Below the pieces are notes generated by a model, which did not search any database, was not told the origin of the DNA, and saw nothing but the letters and a program-made list of their open reading frames with translations. A DNA stretch of 64,000 bases from contig NZ_CP074349.1 of the NCBI RefSeq assembly GCF_018343775.1, forward strand, positions 5,508,001-5,572,000, read 5' to 3'. Positions 47,901-57,266 of the stretch are shown here, in pieces. Within the stretch, counting starts at the first letter, position 1, and every line of letters begins with the position of its first letter. The position numbers and the translations under genes were made by a program. Origin of the DNA: Pseudomonas cichorii (lineage in GTDB: Bacteria > Pseudomonadota > Gammaproteobacteria > Pseudomonadales > Pseudomonadaceae).

Positions 47901-50898
47901 CGCTGAAAAAGCGCTCACTGACTGCAAGACTGCTTTCTTCCACGGCGCCATAAAGGTCCAGCAAGGCCTCGCACAGCTCATCGACCTGAGGCAGATCAGC
48001 CAGATGGGCGCCATGGCCAAGCGTGGTCAACTCATCGAGGAGCGCACTCAGTTCCTGCCGTTCTCCGGGGTGCTCACGCCAGCGCTGCAACAGGCTCTCG
48101 GCATCCAGAACAATGTCCATGCCTTCGGCCAGGAAGGTGGCGATCAGCTTGGGGTTGTGATTGATGCGCAAGCCGCTGTCCGACTCACGCAGCGCACTGG
48201 TCAGCCGCTCGTTGAGCAACGTATGAGCCGCCTCGATCAATCTGGCAGCCCCCGGAATCTCGGCCAGCGGCTTGCTCTCCAGTTGCTCAAGGCCCTTGCG
48301 CAACAGGGGCTCGGCATTGCGCAGCAACTTGAGTTCGGGCGCGCCGATGGCGATCAGGTTGGCCTTGTACTCACGCACCAGTTGATCCAGCGGGCTCGCC
48401 AGTTCGGCAATCGGCAAGACGCCGGCCATGTGTGCACTGCCCTTGAGGGTATGCAGCGAGCGCAGCAAGGCATCGGTGATGGAGGGCGAAGCGCTTTGCG
48501 CGGCCTGATCGAGAAAGCGATTGAGCGCCCCAAGATGCCCATAGGCTTCCTGACGGAAAATCTCCAGCAACTGCGGGTCGAGCGTTTCTGCGCCCTGGCG
48601 GGGCGTCGTGATGTACTGAGGGGGCTCAAGACCGTTGGCCAGCGCATGGGCGCGGGCGGCCAGAGTATCCACATCGTTGCGTTGGCGCTGCGCATCACTG
48701 GCAAAGTCGTCGATCACCGAAGGCAGCAAGGCAAGCACTTCAGTCAGCAATTGCTGCACTTCCAGGCCCGCAAGGACGTCGCCTTCAAGGACCCGGTTAA
48801 GCAGGTTCTCAACCGACCAGGCCAGTTCACTCAAGACCAGGGCGCGAACCATGCGCCCGCTGCCCTTGAGGGTATGGAACGCCCGGCGCACTTCGGTCAA
48901 TGCGCTGCTATCGCCATTGCCGGGCGTGCCAAGCGATGCAAACCAGCGCGGCAGGTATTCACGCAGCGCATCCAGCACTTCCTCGGTTTCTTCAAGGAAG
49001 ACTTCGCGCAACTCTTCATCCACGGCCTCCTCGCCCTCGGGCGGAGGCAGCAGGCTGGCGGGGATATGGCGAGCTGGCGGGTTGACGGCAGACACCGGGC
49101 TGGCCAGGACCTGAGCGATGGTTTGCGTCGGGCTGACCAGCACCTGCCGATCATCCAGTTCCAGCAATTCGTCCTGAGTGATGACTTCGTCCAGCAGCGG
49201 CACATCCAGCGTGTCCGGTGCTGGCGAGTAACCCAGCCGGGCGAGGCTTTGCTGGGCCAGGTCCAGAATCTGGTTACCCGGCGCCTCGTGATCCTCGCCC
49301 ATGCGCTCCAGGTAATACTCGACTCCGGTCAGGGTATCGGCCAGGCAATCGAGCTGGGTCCACGAAGGACGGTTTTCGTCTACCAGCAATTGTTCGACGA
49401 TGTATTCGTTGCAGGCGGCCAGCAGGCTCGCCGCCCTGGCCAGAGGGATCATCGCCAGCGCGCCACGCACCTGGATCAGCAAGGCACACAGCGGCTCAAG
49501 CCGCTGGCGATCCCACTCGCCATCGATGTAATCGAGCACCACATCCTTGGCCTGCTGCAGGACAATCCGCGCTTCGCGGATCACCAGTTGGTGAATCTGC
49601 ATCAGGTCAGTGGTGGGCAGGCGGCTGTCTTCCTGGTTGGTCTGCTCGGTAGGGCCGATCATCCCGGCCAGTGTCGACTCGACGTACAGCAAGGCACCCG
49701 CCACATCCATCAGCGCGGCATCATTGGGTTCACGCTGCCCCTGAGCGAGCCCCTGAACCACCGCCAGTTGATCGATGATGACCTTGCGCGGCTGACCAAA
49801 CCCCAACACCGCCAGGGTATCGGCAATCTGGCGCAACGGCGGCAGCAGCGGATTGAGCTCGCTGACGTGCTGGCGGTCACCGCGCACGAACACATCAAGC
49901 CGCTCCTTGACCCGCACCAGCCCTTCGCACAGCGCAACGATCACCGAACGCATGGCATCGCGATCCGGCCCGGCCATGCGGGCGCGCTCTTCATTGACCA
50001 CGTCATTGCCGGGCAAGGCTTCCGCCAGGGCGTACTGATCCTTGAGGTCCTGCATCTTCGGCGCCTGGCTGTCGGACTTGGCGATGTAGAACAGCAGGCT
50101 TTTCAGCAACTCTTCAGGCGCTGGCTGGTTGATGCCGTCGATACCCTGCTCCAGCAGGCGCTTGAGTTCCTTGTCTGCGTCTTTGAGCAGACTGCGCAAC
50201 GCCGGGCTGTTGGTGAAGTTGCCGTTGAGCATGGTTTCGACCAGCGCCGAAGCGATTCGCCACAGCGGCCCAAGCGGCGCGTCTTCACACAAAAGCTCCA
50301 GGCGAGCGAACACTTTGGCCATAAAACCCAATTGAGCCTTTACATCCTGCTCACGCATCAAGCCCACCAGAGCCGCTTGCAGGGTATGGCGCAACTTGCG
50401 CAGCAACTCGGGCAATTCCGCTGTATTGCGCTGGGCCAGTGTCTCGGCATCGAGCGGCGGGACGACGACCAGTTGCGGGGCAAACAGACTGGTTTCAGAG
50501 AGCAGGCTTTCACCACGGGCGCTGCGCAGGTCGTTGAGCAGCGGCAAGACCACCAGCGGCAGGTCACGCCGGGCGGAATGAACCCGCTCCAGATAGACCG
50601 GCAACTGGGCCATGGCCTGATCCAGCAACTGCATGGACTCGGCCTGCTGACTGACCCGATGCTGTTGCAAGGCCAGAACCAGTTGTTCGATCTCCTCGGC
50701 GAGCAGGGCCGCGCCATAGAATTCGATCATTTGCAGGCTGCCGTGAACCTGATGCACAAGGTTCAGGCATTCATCCAGGGCAGCCGTGTTCGCTGGCTCG
50801 CTGGCGAATGCGTCCAGCGCCTGACGGGCCTGCCTGAGTGTTTCGGCTATCTCGCCCTTGAGCCATTCCAGAGCGACATAATCGCGGCGGTCAGCCAT
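44914..50898 (-). CDS. chpA: Hybrid chemotaxis histidine kinase ChpA (Pil-Chp)
   Basis: A 1994-residue CheA-type hybrid kinase for type IV pilus twitching control. It carries multiple phosphotransfer domains: clear HTLKGS/G motifs near residues 674, 820, 1123 and 1271, and degenerate ones near 50 (VHGSLQMIEF) and in the middle. The dimerisation/ATPase core follows (LEHMLRNAVDHGLE near 1576 and GRGVGMDVVHAEV), then a CheW-like domain at about 1700-1840 and a C-terminal receiver with phospho-acceptor about Asp1923 in LLDIEMPRMDG. It lies 44 bases after pilJ and overlaps chpC. Confidence 0.95.
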   Translation of the reverse strand: MADRRDYVALEWLKGEIAETLRQARQALDAFASEPANTAALDECLNLVHQVHGSLQMIEFYGAALLAEEIEQLVLALQQHRVSQQAESMQLLDQAMAQLPVYLERVHSARRDLPLVVLPLLNDLRSARGESLLSETSLFAPQLVVVPPLDAETLAQRNTAELPELLRKLRHTLQAALVGLMREQDVKAQLGFMAKVFARLELLCEDAPLGPLWRIASALVETMLNGNFTNSPALRSLLKDADKELKRLLEQGIDGINQPAPEELLKSLLFYIAKSDSQAPKMQDLKDQYALAEALPGNDVVNEERARMAGPDRDAMRSVIVALCEGLVRVKERLDVFVRGDRQHVSELNPLLPPLRQIADTLAVLGFGQPRKVIIDQLAVVQGLAQGQREPNDAALMDVAGALLYVESTLAGMIGPTEQTNQEDSRLPTTDLMQIHQLVIREARIVLQQAKDVVLDYIDGEWDRQRLEPLCALLIQVRGALAMIPLARAASLLAACNEYIVEQLLVDENRPSWTQLDCLADTLTGVEYYLERMGEDHEAPGNQILDLAQQSLARLGYSPAPDTLDVPLLDEVITQDELLELDDRQVLVSPTQTIAQVLASPVSAVNPPARHIPASLLPPPEGEEAVDEELREVFLEETEEVLDALREYLPRWFASLGTPGNGDSSALTEVRRAFHTLKGSGRMVRALVLSELAWSVENLLNRVLEGDVLAGLEVQQLLTEVLALLPSVIDDFASDAQRQRNDVDTLAARAHALANGLEPPQYITTPRQGAETLDPQLLEIFRQEAYGHLGALNRFLDQAAQSASPSITDALLRSLHTLKGSAHMAGVLPIAELASPLDQLVREYKANLIAIGAPELKLLRNAEPLLRKGLEQLESKPLAEIPGAARLIEAAHTLLNERLTSALRESDSGLRINHNPKLIATFLAEGMDIVLDAESLLQRWREHPGERQELSALLDELTTLGHGAHLADLPQVDELCEALLDLYGAVEESSLAVSERFFSEAENAHEALINMLDQVAAGQNVDPRPECIRALHELLDEALDPSAMGLIKSDGVQAPSITEFDAATAQLAGEASGVEVADFDDEIVEIFLEEAVDILDSAGHSLQRWLEDPESPLPLPSLQRDLHTLKGGARMADIVPVAALGHELEVLYEGLIDRRYSYSPELAGLLRASHNHLARMLEQLQDHHRLTDPAPLIEAIGSFRQGTFVPADSEADQVCEPAEPQTEDAPERDPELLEIFLEEGYDLSESSGAALARWQADPQNLLEVENLLRDLHTLKGGARMVEIAPIGDLAHELESLYEGLSRGDMQPGPLMISLLQSGHDLLVDMLDAVRADKPLPSAALLIENVRKLASLEPVVQTPIVEVPEPASVITTPGNTEPEAERSGPEMVKVGAEQLETLVNLAGETSIFRGRIEQQIIDTQITLVEMETTIERMRDQLRRLDMETQGRILSRDQVQAERLGYEEFDPLEMDRHSQLQQLSRALFESASDLMDLKETLGSRARDAKTLLQQQAKVNTELQEGLMRTRMVPFERLVPRLRRVVRQVAAQLHKKVSFDVGNADGEMDRTILERMVAPLEHMLRNAVDHGLESTERRLAAGKPEQGHIQLNLMHEGGDIVIELSDDGSGVDIAAVRRKAIKRGMIQEDAQLSDDEVLPFILQAGFSTTEIITQISGRGVGMDVVHAEVKQLGGSIVIDSVPGQGTRFRIRLPFSVSVNRALMVQCAEEQYAVPLNTVDGIVQVMSSDLEACYLSSPPRYHYGGRSYELRYLGELLNSGKPRFAGQLQSVPVLLVHLQEQWLAVQVDALAGSREIVVKNLGLQFSRVQGVSGATILGDGRVIFILDLLAQIRVLQSRSQMQQAQGLVAPTFSEIEHTRPLLIMVVDDSVTVRKVTSRLLERHGMHVLTAKDGIDAMSLLQEHTPDVMLLDIEMPRMDGFEVASQIRHDEQLKDLPIIMITSRSGQKHRDRAMAIGVNDYLSKPYQESVLLQSIAHWSQVNV

Positions 50899-50942
50899 GA
50901 GTCCTGCCTCTTACCCGATCGAGACTGTTCATTTGCAGGGCA

Positions 50943-52985
50943 TCATCCGATTTCTCTGGATGGCGGCAAGGTAAACCCTGACACCGAGCGGCGCATTTCA
51001 CTGGCCATTTTCGCCAGGTTGCCGATGCTCTCTGCCGTCGCGGCAGTACCCGAAGTCGTTTGTGTCGAGGTTTGCTGGATCACGGTCATGGTCTGCGAAA
51101 TCTGCCCGGCAGACGAGGCCTGCTGGCGAGCCGCGTCGGTGATACTTTCGATCAGTTCGGCCAACACCCTGGAAACACCTTCGATCTCTTCCAGCGCTAC
51201 ACCGGCATCCTGCGCCAGCCGTGCGCCGCGCACCACCTCGCTGGTGGTCTGTTCCATGGAAATGACCGCTTCATTGGTGTCGTTCTGGATGGCCCGCACC
51301 AGCATTTCGATCTGTTTGGTAGCGGACGACGAACGCTCGGCCAGACGCTGAACCTCGTCGGCAACCACCGCAAAGCCGCGCCCTGCATCACCCGCCATGG
51401 ACGCCTGAATGGCAGCATTGAGGGCCAGGATATTGGTCTGGTCGGCAATGTCATCAATCAGGCTGACGATATCGCCAATTTCCTGCGAGGACTCGCCCAG
51501 GCGCTTGATGCGCTTGGAGGTGTCCTGAATCTGCTCGCGAATGTTGTCCATGCCATGGATGGTGTTGTGCACCACCTCGTTGCCCTTGTTGGCGATGGTG
51601 ACCGAACGCTCTGCCACCGCCGAGGACTCCGACGCGTTGGCGGAAACCTGATCGATGGAAACCGCGATGTCGGTGATTGCCGCCGATGCGGCGCTGATCT
51701 GCAGCGCCTGATGCTCGGACGCTGCCGCCAGTTGCGTGGCGGTGGTCTGGGTATCCTGCACCGCTGCCGCGACCTGCTCGGCGGTGAGGTTGATGGTCAC
51801 CACCAGTTCGCGCAATTGATCGATGGAATAGTTGATGGAGTCGGCAATCGCCCCGGTGAAGTCCTCGGTCACTGACGCAGTCACGGTCAGGTCGCCATCG
51901 GCCAGGTTCTCGATTTCATCCAGCAGCCGCATGATCGCGTTCTGGTTGCGCTCGTTCTTCTGGGCGGTTTCGCGCAACTGGCGATTGGTTTCGCGCACCA
52001 TCACCAGACCGATCAGGATGATGGACATCAACGCCAGCAGGCCGAGCACGTACTCGCCGATGGAGTTGGCCGAACGGGTGGTCGCCAGGTTTTCCAGGCC
52101 ACTGGCCAACACCGACGCTTTCTCCAGCAGGGTCTGCGAAGTGTTGAAAATATTGCCGGACGCTTCACGGACCTGAAACAGCTCGGAAGACGTTTCGAGG
52201 ATTTCGTCGACCGAACCGGACACGAACTCGAACAATTCGGAGATTTCCGCCAGACGCGCACGGGCATCACGGTCCTCGACCTGAGCGATGCGCATGCTCG
52301 AATTACCTTCGAGCATGCCGTTGAGCACCCGTCCGAACTGGCTGGCATCACGGCCAAAGGCATCGGCGGCCTGCACGGCGGTTTCGTCACCGGACAGCAC
52401 GATATTCACTGCACCGAGGATTCTTTCCGCCAAGAGGGCCTGACGTTGCGCCAGGACGACCTGACTGGCCGGAGCATGGCTCTTGAGCAGGATTTCAACG
52501 ACCTTTTCGTACTCGACCTGCAATTGCGGGATGGTTTCGGACAAGGTCGCGGCCACCTGATGCAAGGACAGCACCGTCTGTTCGCTGGCCAGAATCACAT
52601 CGGCACTCTTGCGCAGGTTCTCCCAGTCGTTCTGCACCGCGCGCAACTCATCCCGCACGGCCGAAGGCGCAGCCGGCAGACCGGTGGACGGATCGCCTTT
52701 CTTGAGATAGCCCCAGCGCAGGTCGAAATCGTTGCGGGCATCGGTCAGTAACTTGAACGCCTGGGCCTTGCCGGCCGCAGCTTCGGTGGCGTTCTTGGCA
52801 ATACGCTGGGACAACACCCGCAGCTCACCGGCATGGCCGATGTACTGTTTGTCGTAGTTCGACTGGGTATTGAGATATGTGAAGTTGGCGAACAACAAAA
52901 TGATGAAAACGATGAGCGCGACGAACAACAGAATAATCTGCGCCCGGCTCTGTGCGCCTTCCAGTGACCTGCCTGTCTTACTCAT
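50943..52985 (-). CDS. pilJ: Methyl-accepting chemoreceptor PilJ
   Basis: A 680-residue receptor for the Pil-Chp system. It has an N-terminal membrane helix (about 16-36), a periplasmic helical region with two PilJ-type repeats, a second helix near 306-328 ([19 protein letters not shown]), a HAMP-like part and the signalling tip ([31 protein letters not shown] region, about 500-540). It senses pilus retraction and surface contact in P. aeruginosa. The pilK methyltransferase gene that usually follows is absent; chpA comes next. Confidence 0.95.
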   Translation of the reverse strand: MSKTGRSLEGAQSRAQIILLFVALIVFIILLFANFTYLNTQSNYDKQYIGHAGELRVLSQRIAKNATEAAAGKAQAFKLLTDARNDFDLRWGYLKKGDPSTGLPAAPSAVRDELRAVQNDWENLRKSADVILASEQTVLSLHQVAATLSETIPQLQVEYEKVVEILLKSHAPASQVVLAQRQALLAERILGAVNIVLSGDETAVQAADAFGRDASQFGRVLNGMLEGNSSMRIAQVEDRDARARLAEISELFEFVSGSVDEILETSSELFQVREASGNIFNTSQTLLEKASVLASGLENLATTRSANSIGEYVLGLLALMSIILIGLVMVRETNRQLRETAQKNERNQNAIMRLLDEIENLADGDLTVTASVTEDFTGAIADSINYSIDQLRELVVTINLTAEQVAAAVQDTQTTATQLAAASEHQALQISAASAAITDIAVSIDQVSANASESSAVAERSVTIANKGNEVVHNTIHGMDNIREQIQDTSKRIKRLGESSQEIGDIVSLIDDIADQTNILALNAAIQASMAGDAGRGFAVVADEVQRLAERSSSATKQIEMLVRAIQNDTNEAVISMEQTTSEVVRGARLAQDAGVALEEIEGVSRVLAELIESITDAARQQASSAGQISQTMTVIQQTSTQTTSGTAATAESIGNLAKMASEMRRSVSGFTLPPSREIG

Positions 52986-53019
52986 TAATCAGGCCCCCGC
53001 CTGGACCAACCGCGATTCG

Positions 53020-53049
53020 TGAAACAAACACGCCCGACCAGATCGGGCG
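53020..53049 (-). terminator. Hairpin between pilI and pilJ
   Basis: On the minus strand, cgcccga - tctgg - tcgggcg is followed by tgtttgtttc, 15 bases after the pilI stop. It may be a weak terminator or attenuator that reduces transcription into pilJ-chpA. Confidence 0.5.
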
Positions 53050-53063
53050 GACCGACCTGCCAC

Positions 53064-53603
53064 TTACAATGCCACGTCCATGAAATCAGGAGATTGCGTC
53101 AGCGCCCAGGGGCTGAATACCAGCCAGGCCTGTTCACGCAGAAATTGCCCGCGCAGGAACGGCACCACGGCCATGTCCGGCGCAACAAGGGTTTCGGGCA
53201 TCAGGCTCAACTGACTGAAATGTTGCATACCAAAGACTTCATCCACCACCAGCCCCGCAAACACATCCTGATGCTCAACGACCAGCACCCGCCGTTGCTT
53301 GCGAACCGTGGACAGTTCGTGGCCGAAGAAACCGCACAGGTCCATGAGCGGCAACAGCCGCCCGCGCAGATTGGCCATGCCGACCACCCATGGCTTTACG
53401 CCGGGCATCACGGCATAACGTGGCTCATGCAGGATTTCGGCGATTTCGCCCATGGGCGCCACGAAGCGTTGCTCGCCCATGCGAAAGCCGATGCCGCTCC
53501 AGTCCTGCTGGTGGGTTTCCTGCAACGGCAGACCTGCCGCCAGGGAGCGACACCGCTGATCGATATCGAGCAGCAGTTCAAAGGCAGTACGTGGCTCGAC
53601 CAT
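53064..53603 (-). CDS. pilI: CheW-like protein PilI
   Basis: A 179-residue CheW-domain adaptor joining the receptor PilJ to the kinase ChpA. Landmarks are RFVAPMGEIAEILHEP, VVGMANLRGRLLPLMDLCGFFG and VLVVEHQDVFAGLVVDEVFGM. It starts 14 bases after the pilH stop and is followed by a hairpin before pilJ. Confidence 0.95.
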   Translation of the reverse strand: MVEPRTAFELLLDIDQRCRSLAAGLPLQETHQQDWSGIGFRMGEQRFVAPMGEIAEILHEPRYAVMPGVKPWVVGMANLRGRLLPLMDLCGFFGHELSTVRKQRRVLVVEHQDVFAGLVVDEVFGMQHFSQLSLMPETLVAPDMAVVPFLRGQFLREQAWLVFSPWALTQSPDFMDVAL

Positions 53604-53617
53604 GGAAAGCCCGGCTA

Positions 53618-53983
53618 TCAGCCGGCCAGCACCGCGTTCAGGGTTTTCATCAGGGTTTCTTCATCCACCGGCTTGGTCAGGTAATCCCTGGCGCCCTGGC
53701 GCTTGCCCCAGACCTTGTCGGTTTCCTGATCCTTGGTGGTGATCATGATCACCGGGATCATGTTGGTGTCGGCATCCTTGGTCAGCTGGCGCGTGGCCTG
53801 AAAACCGTTGAGCCCGGGCATGACGATATCCATCAGCACGGCATCGGGTTTTTCCTGACGGGCCAGCGCAACGCCATCGGCGCCATTTTCAGCCTTCAGC
53901 ACCTCATGGCCGTGCTTTTCCAGCATGCCGGTGAGTTTGTACATTTCGGTCGGCGAATCATCGACGATCAATATTCGAGCCAT
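53618..53983 (-). CDS. pilH: Response regulator PilH
   Basis: A 121-residue single receiver domain. The phospho-acceptor lies in DAVLMDIVMPGLNGFQ, the acidic pair in ILIVDDSP and the conserved Lys in YLTKPVDEETL. In twitching control PilH acts mainly in retraction or as a phosphate sink opposed to PilG. I chose MARILIVDDSP as the start, the known family N-terminus, over an in-frame codon four residues earlier. Confidence 0.95.
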   Translation of the reverse strand: MARILIVDDSPTEMYKLTGMLEKHGHEVLKAENGADGVALARQEKPDAVLMDIVMPGLNGFQATRQLTKDADTNMIPVIMITTKDQETDKVWGKRQGARDYLTKPVDEETLMKTLNAVLAG

Positions 53984-54025
53984 GGTGTTCCCCATCAGGT
54001 GCGAAGCCGCGATCAGGCGCGGGCA

Positions 54026-54436
54026 TCACGAAATTTGTTGTTCTACCGCAACGAAACCGGGCACGTGGGCCTTGATGGCGTTCAGTAGCTCTTCCTTGCT
54101 GAAAGGCTTGGTCAGAAACTGGTCGGAACCGACGATCCTGCCCTTGGCCTTGTCGAACAATCCATCCTTGGAAGAAAGCATGATGACTGGAGTCGACTTG
54201 AAAGCCCTGTTGTTCTTGATCAGTGCACAGGTCTGATAACCGTCCAGACGTGGCATCATGATATCGACGAATATGATTCGCGGATGATTATCGGCGATCT
54301 TTGCCAACGCATCGAAACCGTCTATTGCCGTGATGACTTCACAGCCGACGTTCTTTAGCAGCGTTTCGGCGGTACGGCGAACGGTCTTCGAGTCATCGAT
54401 GACCATGACCTTCAATGCTGTGGCGTACTGTTCCAT
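54026..54436 (-). CDS. pilG: Response regulator PilG
   Basis: A 136-residue single receiver domain starting MEQYATALKVMVIDDSKTVR. The phospho-acceptor is in IIFVDIMMPRLDGYQ and the conserved Lys in FLTKPFSKEELL. PilG promotes pilus extension and stimulates cAMP production through FimL/FimV-CyaB in P. aeruginosa. It is the first gene of pilGHIJ-chpA-chpC and diverges from gshB, with 229 bases between the start codons. Twenty-seven upstream codons in frame do not resemble the family. Confidence 0.95.
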   Translation of the reverse strand: MEQYATALKVMVIDDSKTVRRTAETLLKNVGCEVITAIDGFDALAKIADNHPRIIFVDIMMPRLDGYQTCALIKNNRAFKSTPVIMLSSKDGLFDKAKGRIVGSDQFLTKPFSKEELLNAIKAHVPGFVAVEQQIS

Positions 54437-54665
54437 ATCTGTTCTTCCGTCGCCGCAGCGATTTTCTGCGTGTTCTGCGTGGCACTGGCGCCGGATCGTG
54501 GCGTTTGGCAGACCCATGGCGCAGAAGAGCGGATGTCGAGCCTTTTTAGCACACTCTCCAGACTCAATCCATAAAGCGCTGCCCCTTGACCCGAAGCAAT
54601 CGGAGCGCCACCCTGACGCCTATTTCAAGGTCATCATGACCGTTATCGATCAGAGGATATTACCC

Positions 54666-55619
54666 ATGAGCGTTCGCTTAGGGATTGTCATGGACCCCAT
54701 TGAGCGCATCTCCTATAAAAAGGACAGCTCGCTGGCCATGCTGCTTGCCGCGCAGGAACGTGGCTGGTCGCTGTTCTACATGGAGCAGAAGGACCTGTAC
54801 CAGAACGCTGGCCAGGCTCGCGCCCGGATGAAACCGCTGAAGGTCTTCGCCGATCCGGCCCACTGGTTTGAACTGCAGGACGAAATCGACACCGGCCTTG
54901 ACGATCTGGACGTGATCCTGATGCGCAAGGACCCGCCGTTCGACATGGAATTCGTCTACACCACGTACCTGCTGGAACAGGCAGAGCGTGCAGGCGTGCT
55001 GATCGTCAACAAACCCCAGAGTCTGCGTGACTGCAACGAAAAGCTGTTCGCCACGCTGTTCCCGCAATGCACCCCGCCAACGCTCGTCAGCCGTCGCCCG
55101 GACATTCTTCGTGAATTCGCCGCGCAGCACGGCGATGTGATCCTCAAGCCGCTGGACGGCATGGGCGGCGCGTCGATCTTCCGTCATCGCGCAGGCGACC
55201 CGAACCTGTCGGTGATCCTGGAAACCCTGACGGCCCACGGCACCCAGCAGATCATGGCCCAGGGTTATCTGCCAGCAATCAAGGACGGCGACAAACGCAT
55301 CCTGATGGTCGACGGCGAACCCGTGCCTTACTGCCTGGCGCGTATCCCGGCAGCGGGCGAAACCCGTGGCAACCTGGCCGCTGGAGGTCGCGGCGAAGCT
55401 CGTCCGCTGACTGAAAAGGATCGCTGGATCGCTGAGCAGATCGGCCCGACCTTGCGCGAAAAAGGCCTTATTTTTGTCGGTCTGGATGTGATTGGTGAGC
55501 ATCTCACCGAAATCAACGTCACCAGCCCGACCTGCATCCGCGAAATCGACAATGCCTTCGGCACCCACATCGGCGGCTTGCTGATGGACGTGATCGAGAA
55601 GAAACTTCAGGCTCGGTAA
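54666..55619 (+). CDS. gshB: Glutathione synthetase GshB
   Basis: A 317-residue ATP-grasp ligase that joins gamma-glutamylcysteine and glycine. Start MSVRLGIVMDPIERISYKKD, with agagga eight bases upstream. Landmarks are ILMRKDPPFDMEFVYTTYLLE, VILKPLDGMGGASIFRH and LIFVGLDVIGEHLTEINVTSPT. It is divergent from pilG as in other pseudomonads. A REP pair follows its stop. Confidence 0.97.
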   Translation: MSVRLGIVMDPIERISYKKDSSLAMLLAAQERGWSLFYMEQKDLYQNAGQARARMKPLKVFADPAHWFELQDEIDTGLDDLDVILMRKDPPFDMEFVYTTYLLEQAERAGVLIVNKPQSLRDCNEKLFATLFPQCTPPTLVSRRPDILREFAAQHGDVILKPLDGMGGASIFRHRAGDPNLSVILETLTAHGTQQIMAQGYLPAIKDGDKRILMVDGEPVPYCLARIPAAGETRGNLAAGGRGEARPLTEKDRWIAEQIGPTLREKGLIFVGLDVIGEHLTEINVTSPTCIREIDNAFGTHIGGLLMDVIEKKLQAR

Positions 55620-55625
55620 GCGGGG

Positions 55626-55677
55626 TTTTCGCGAATGAATTCGCGCCTACCGTAGGAGCGAATTCATTCGCGAAGCA
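55626..55677. repeat. REP pair
   Basis: tttcgcgaatgaattcgcgcctac and gtaggagcgaattcattcgcgaa face each other two bases apart, giving a nearly perfect 23-bp stem between gshB and tonB. It can also fold as a strong RNA hairpin and may stabilise the gshB transcript. Confidence 0.85.
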
Positions 55678-55718
55678 ATAATGATGAAACGGATTTTGAA
55701 CGAGACACTGAGCCGCCA

Positions 55719-56621
55719 ATGACATCCATGGCCAGAAACGACCTGCCCCTCGAACTTTCGACAGTTGGGGTGCGTCCAGCAGATCGCCTGGGCTTCACCA
55801 TGATGATCGCCGCACTTATTCATGCCGCGGTGATTCTTGGCGTCGGCTTCACCTATGTAAAACCCGAACAGATCTCCCAGACGCTGGAAATCACTCTCGC
55901 CACGTTCAAAAGCGAGGAAAAGCCCAAGCAGGCGGACTTTCTGGCTCAGGACGATCAACAGGGCAGCGGCACCCTGGACAAGGCAGAAACCCTCAAGACC
56001 ACGGAAATCGCGCCCTATCAGGACACCAAGGTCAACAAGGTGACGCCACCACCGGCCAACAAGCCTGTGGAAAAACAGGAAGCACCGAAAACCGCGGTAG
56101 CCACTGTCGCCCCTTCCCCGCAGCACACGGCCACCAAGCGCGAGGAAGTCAAACCCGAACCAGCCGCCAAGGAAGCGCCCTCCTTCGACAGCTCGCAGTT
56201 GAGCAATGAAATCGCCAGCCTGGAAGCCGAACTGTCGGCCGAACAGCAGCTTTATGCCAAGCGGCCGAAGATCCATCGCCTCAATGCGGCCTCGACCATG
56301 CGCGACAAGGGCGCCTGGTACAAGGATGACTGGCGCAAGAAAGTCGAGCGGGTCGGCAACCTGAACTACCCGGAAGAAGCGCGCCGCCAGCAGATCTACG
56401 GCAACCTGCGGCTATTGGTCTCGATCAATCACGATGGCTCGCTCTATGAAGTGCTGGTGCTGGAGTCCTCGGGCCACCCACTGCTGGATCAGGCCGCACA
56501 GCGAATTGTACGTCTGGCAGCGCCATTTTCGCCGTTCACCGGCGATCTGGCCGACATCGATCGGCTGGAAATCATCCGCACCTGGAAGTTTGCACGGGGT
56601 GACAAGCTGTCCAGTAACTGA
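55719..56621 (+). CDS. tonB: TonB-family energy transducer (TonB3 position)
   Basis: A 300-residue protein with one membrane anchor (about 27-46, MMIAALIHAAVILGVGFTYV) and a Pro/Lys-rich periplasmic linker with KPVEKQEAPK-type sequence. The C-terminal TonB domain reads NYPEEARRQQIYGNLRLLV ... VLVLESSGHPLLDQAAQRIVRLAAPFSPF. In P. aeruginosa the TonB3 gene sits at this same place beside pilG-gshB and supports twitching, so the same role is plausible here. ATG 55719 was chosen; ATG 55728 is an alternative. Confidence 0.9.
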   Translation: MTSMARNDLPLELSTVGVRPADRLGFTMMIAALIHAAVILGVGFTYVKPEQISQTLEITLATFKSEEKPKQADFLAQDDQQGSGTLDKAETLKTTEIAPYQDTKVNKVTPPPANKPVEKQEAPKTAVATVAPSPQHTATKREEVKPEPAAKEAPSFDSSQLSNEIASLEAELSAEQQLYAKRPKIHRLNAASTMRDKGAWYKDDWRKKVERVGNLNYPEEARRQQIYGNLRLLVSINHDGSLYEVLVLESSGHPLLDQAAQRIVRLAAPFSPFTGDLADIDRLEIIRTWKFARGDKLSSN

Positions 56622-56696
56622 CCGTTTCTTCACAAATCGCAAGGCTGCCATAACTGACAGTTGTCAGGTCTGCCCGGCAGCGCCACACTAAGGCTC

Positions 56697-57266
56697 ATGA
56701 AAAAACTATCCCCGAGCTATCTCAAGCATCAGTTCCTGATCGCCATGCCCCACATGCACGATCAGAACTTCGCGCAAACCTTGACGTATATCGTCGAGCA
56801 CAACGCCAATGGTGCAATGGGTCTGGTGATAAACCGCCCGCAAAGCCTGAGTCTTGCCGATGTGCTTGAACAGTTACGCCCGGAGCTGCCCGCTCCCGTG
56901 CGCTGCCAGCACATCCCCATTCATTCCGGTGGCCCGGTACAGACCGACCGCGGGTTCGTGCTGCACCCAAGTGGCCAGATATTTCAGGCAACGGTCGAGC
57001 TGGGTGGCGTCTCGCTGTCCACCTCGCAGGACGTACTGTTTTCCATCGCGGACGGCTACGGCCCTGATCAAAATGTGATCGCCCTGGGCTACGCCGGCTG
57101 GGACGCGGGCCAACTGGATGCCGAAATGGCTGCCAATGCCTGGCTGACCTGCCCTTTCGACCCGGCCATCCTGTTCGAGACCGACAGCGAACTGCGGCTC
57201 GACGCTGCGGCAGCGCGCCTGGGGATCAATCTGAATCTGCTCTCGACCCAGGCAGGTCACGCCTGA
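56697..57266 (+). CDS. algH: AlgH / YqgE (UPF0301) family protein
   Basis: A 189-residue protein of unknown biochemical activity, named in P. aeruginosa for an effect on alginate. It begins MKKLSPSYLKHQFLIAMPHM and has GAMGLVINRPQSLSLADVLEQL, IHSGGPVQTDRGFVLHP and LGYAGWDAGQLDAEM, all family hallmarks. The ATG has aagg close upstream. Its TGA overlaps the ruvX ATG by one base. Confidence 0.95.
   Translation: MKKLSPSYLKHQFLIAMPHMHDQNFAQTLTYIVEHNANGAMGLVINRPQSLSLADVLEQLRPELPAPVRCQHIPIHSGGPVQTDRGFVLHPSGQIFQATVELGGVSLSTSQDVLFSIADGYGPDQNVIALGYAGWDAGQLDAEMAANAWLTCPFDPAILFETDSELRLDAAAARLGINLNLLSTQAGHA

Noticed and set aside
47701..51351. A 1216-codon plus-strand open frame opposite chpA and pilJ
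   Set aside because: It is the complement of well-conserved chpA coding sequence; its protein is His/Gln/Arg-rich as expected for an antisense frame of a high-GC gene.
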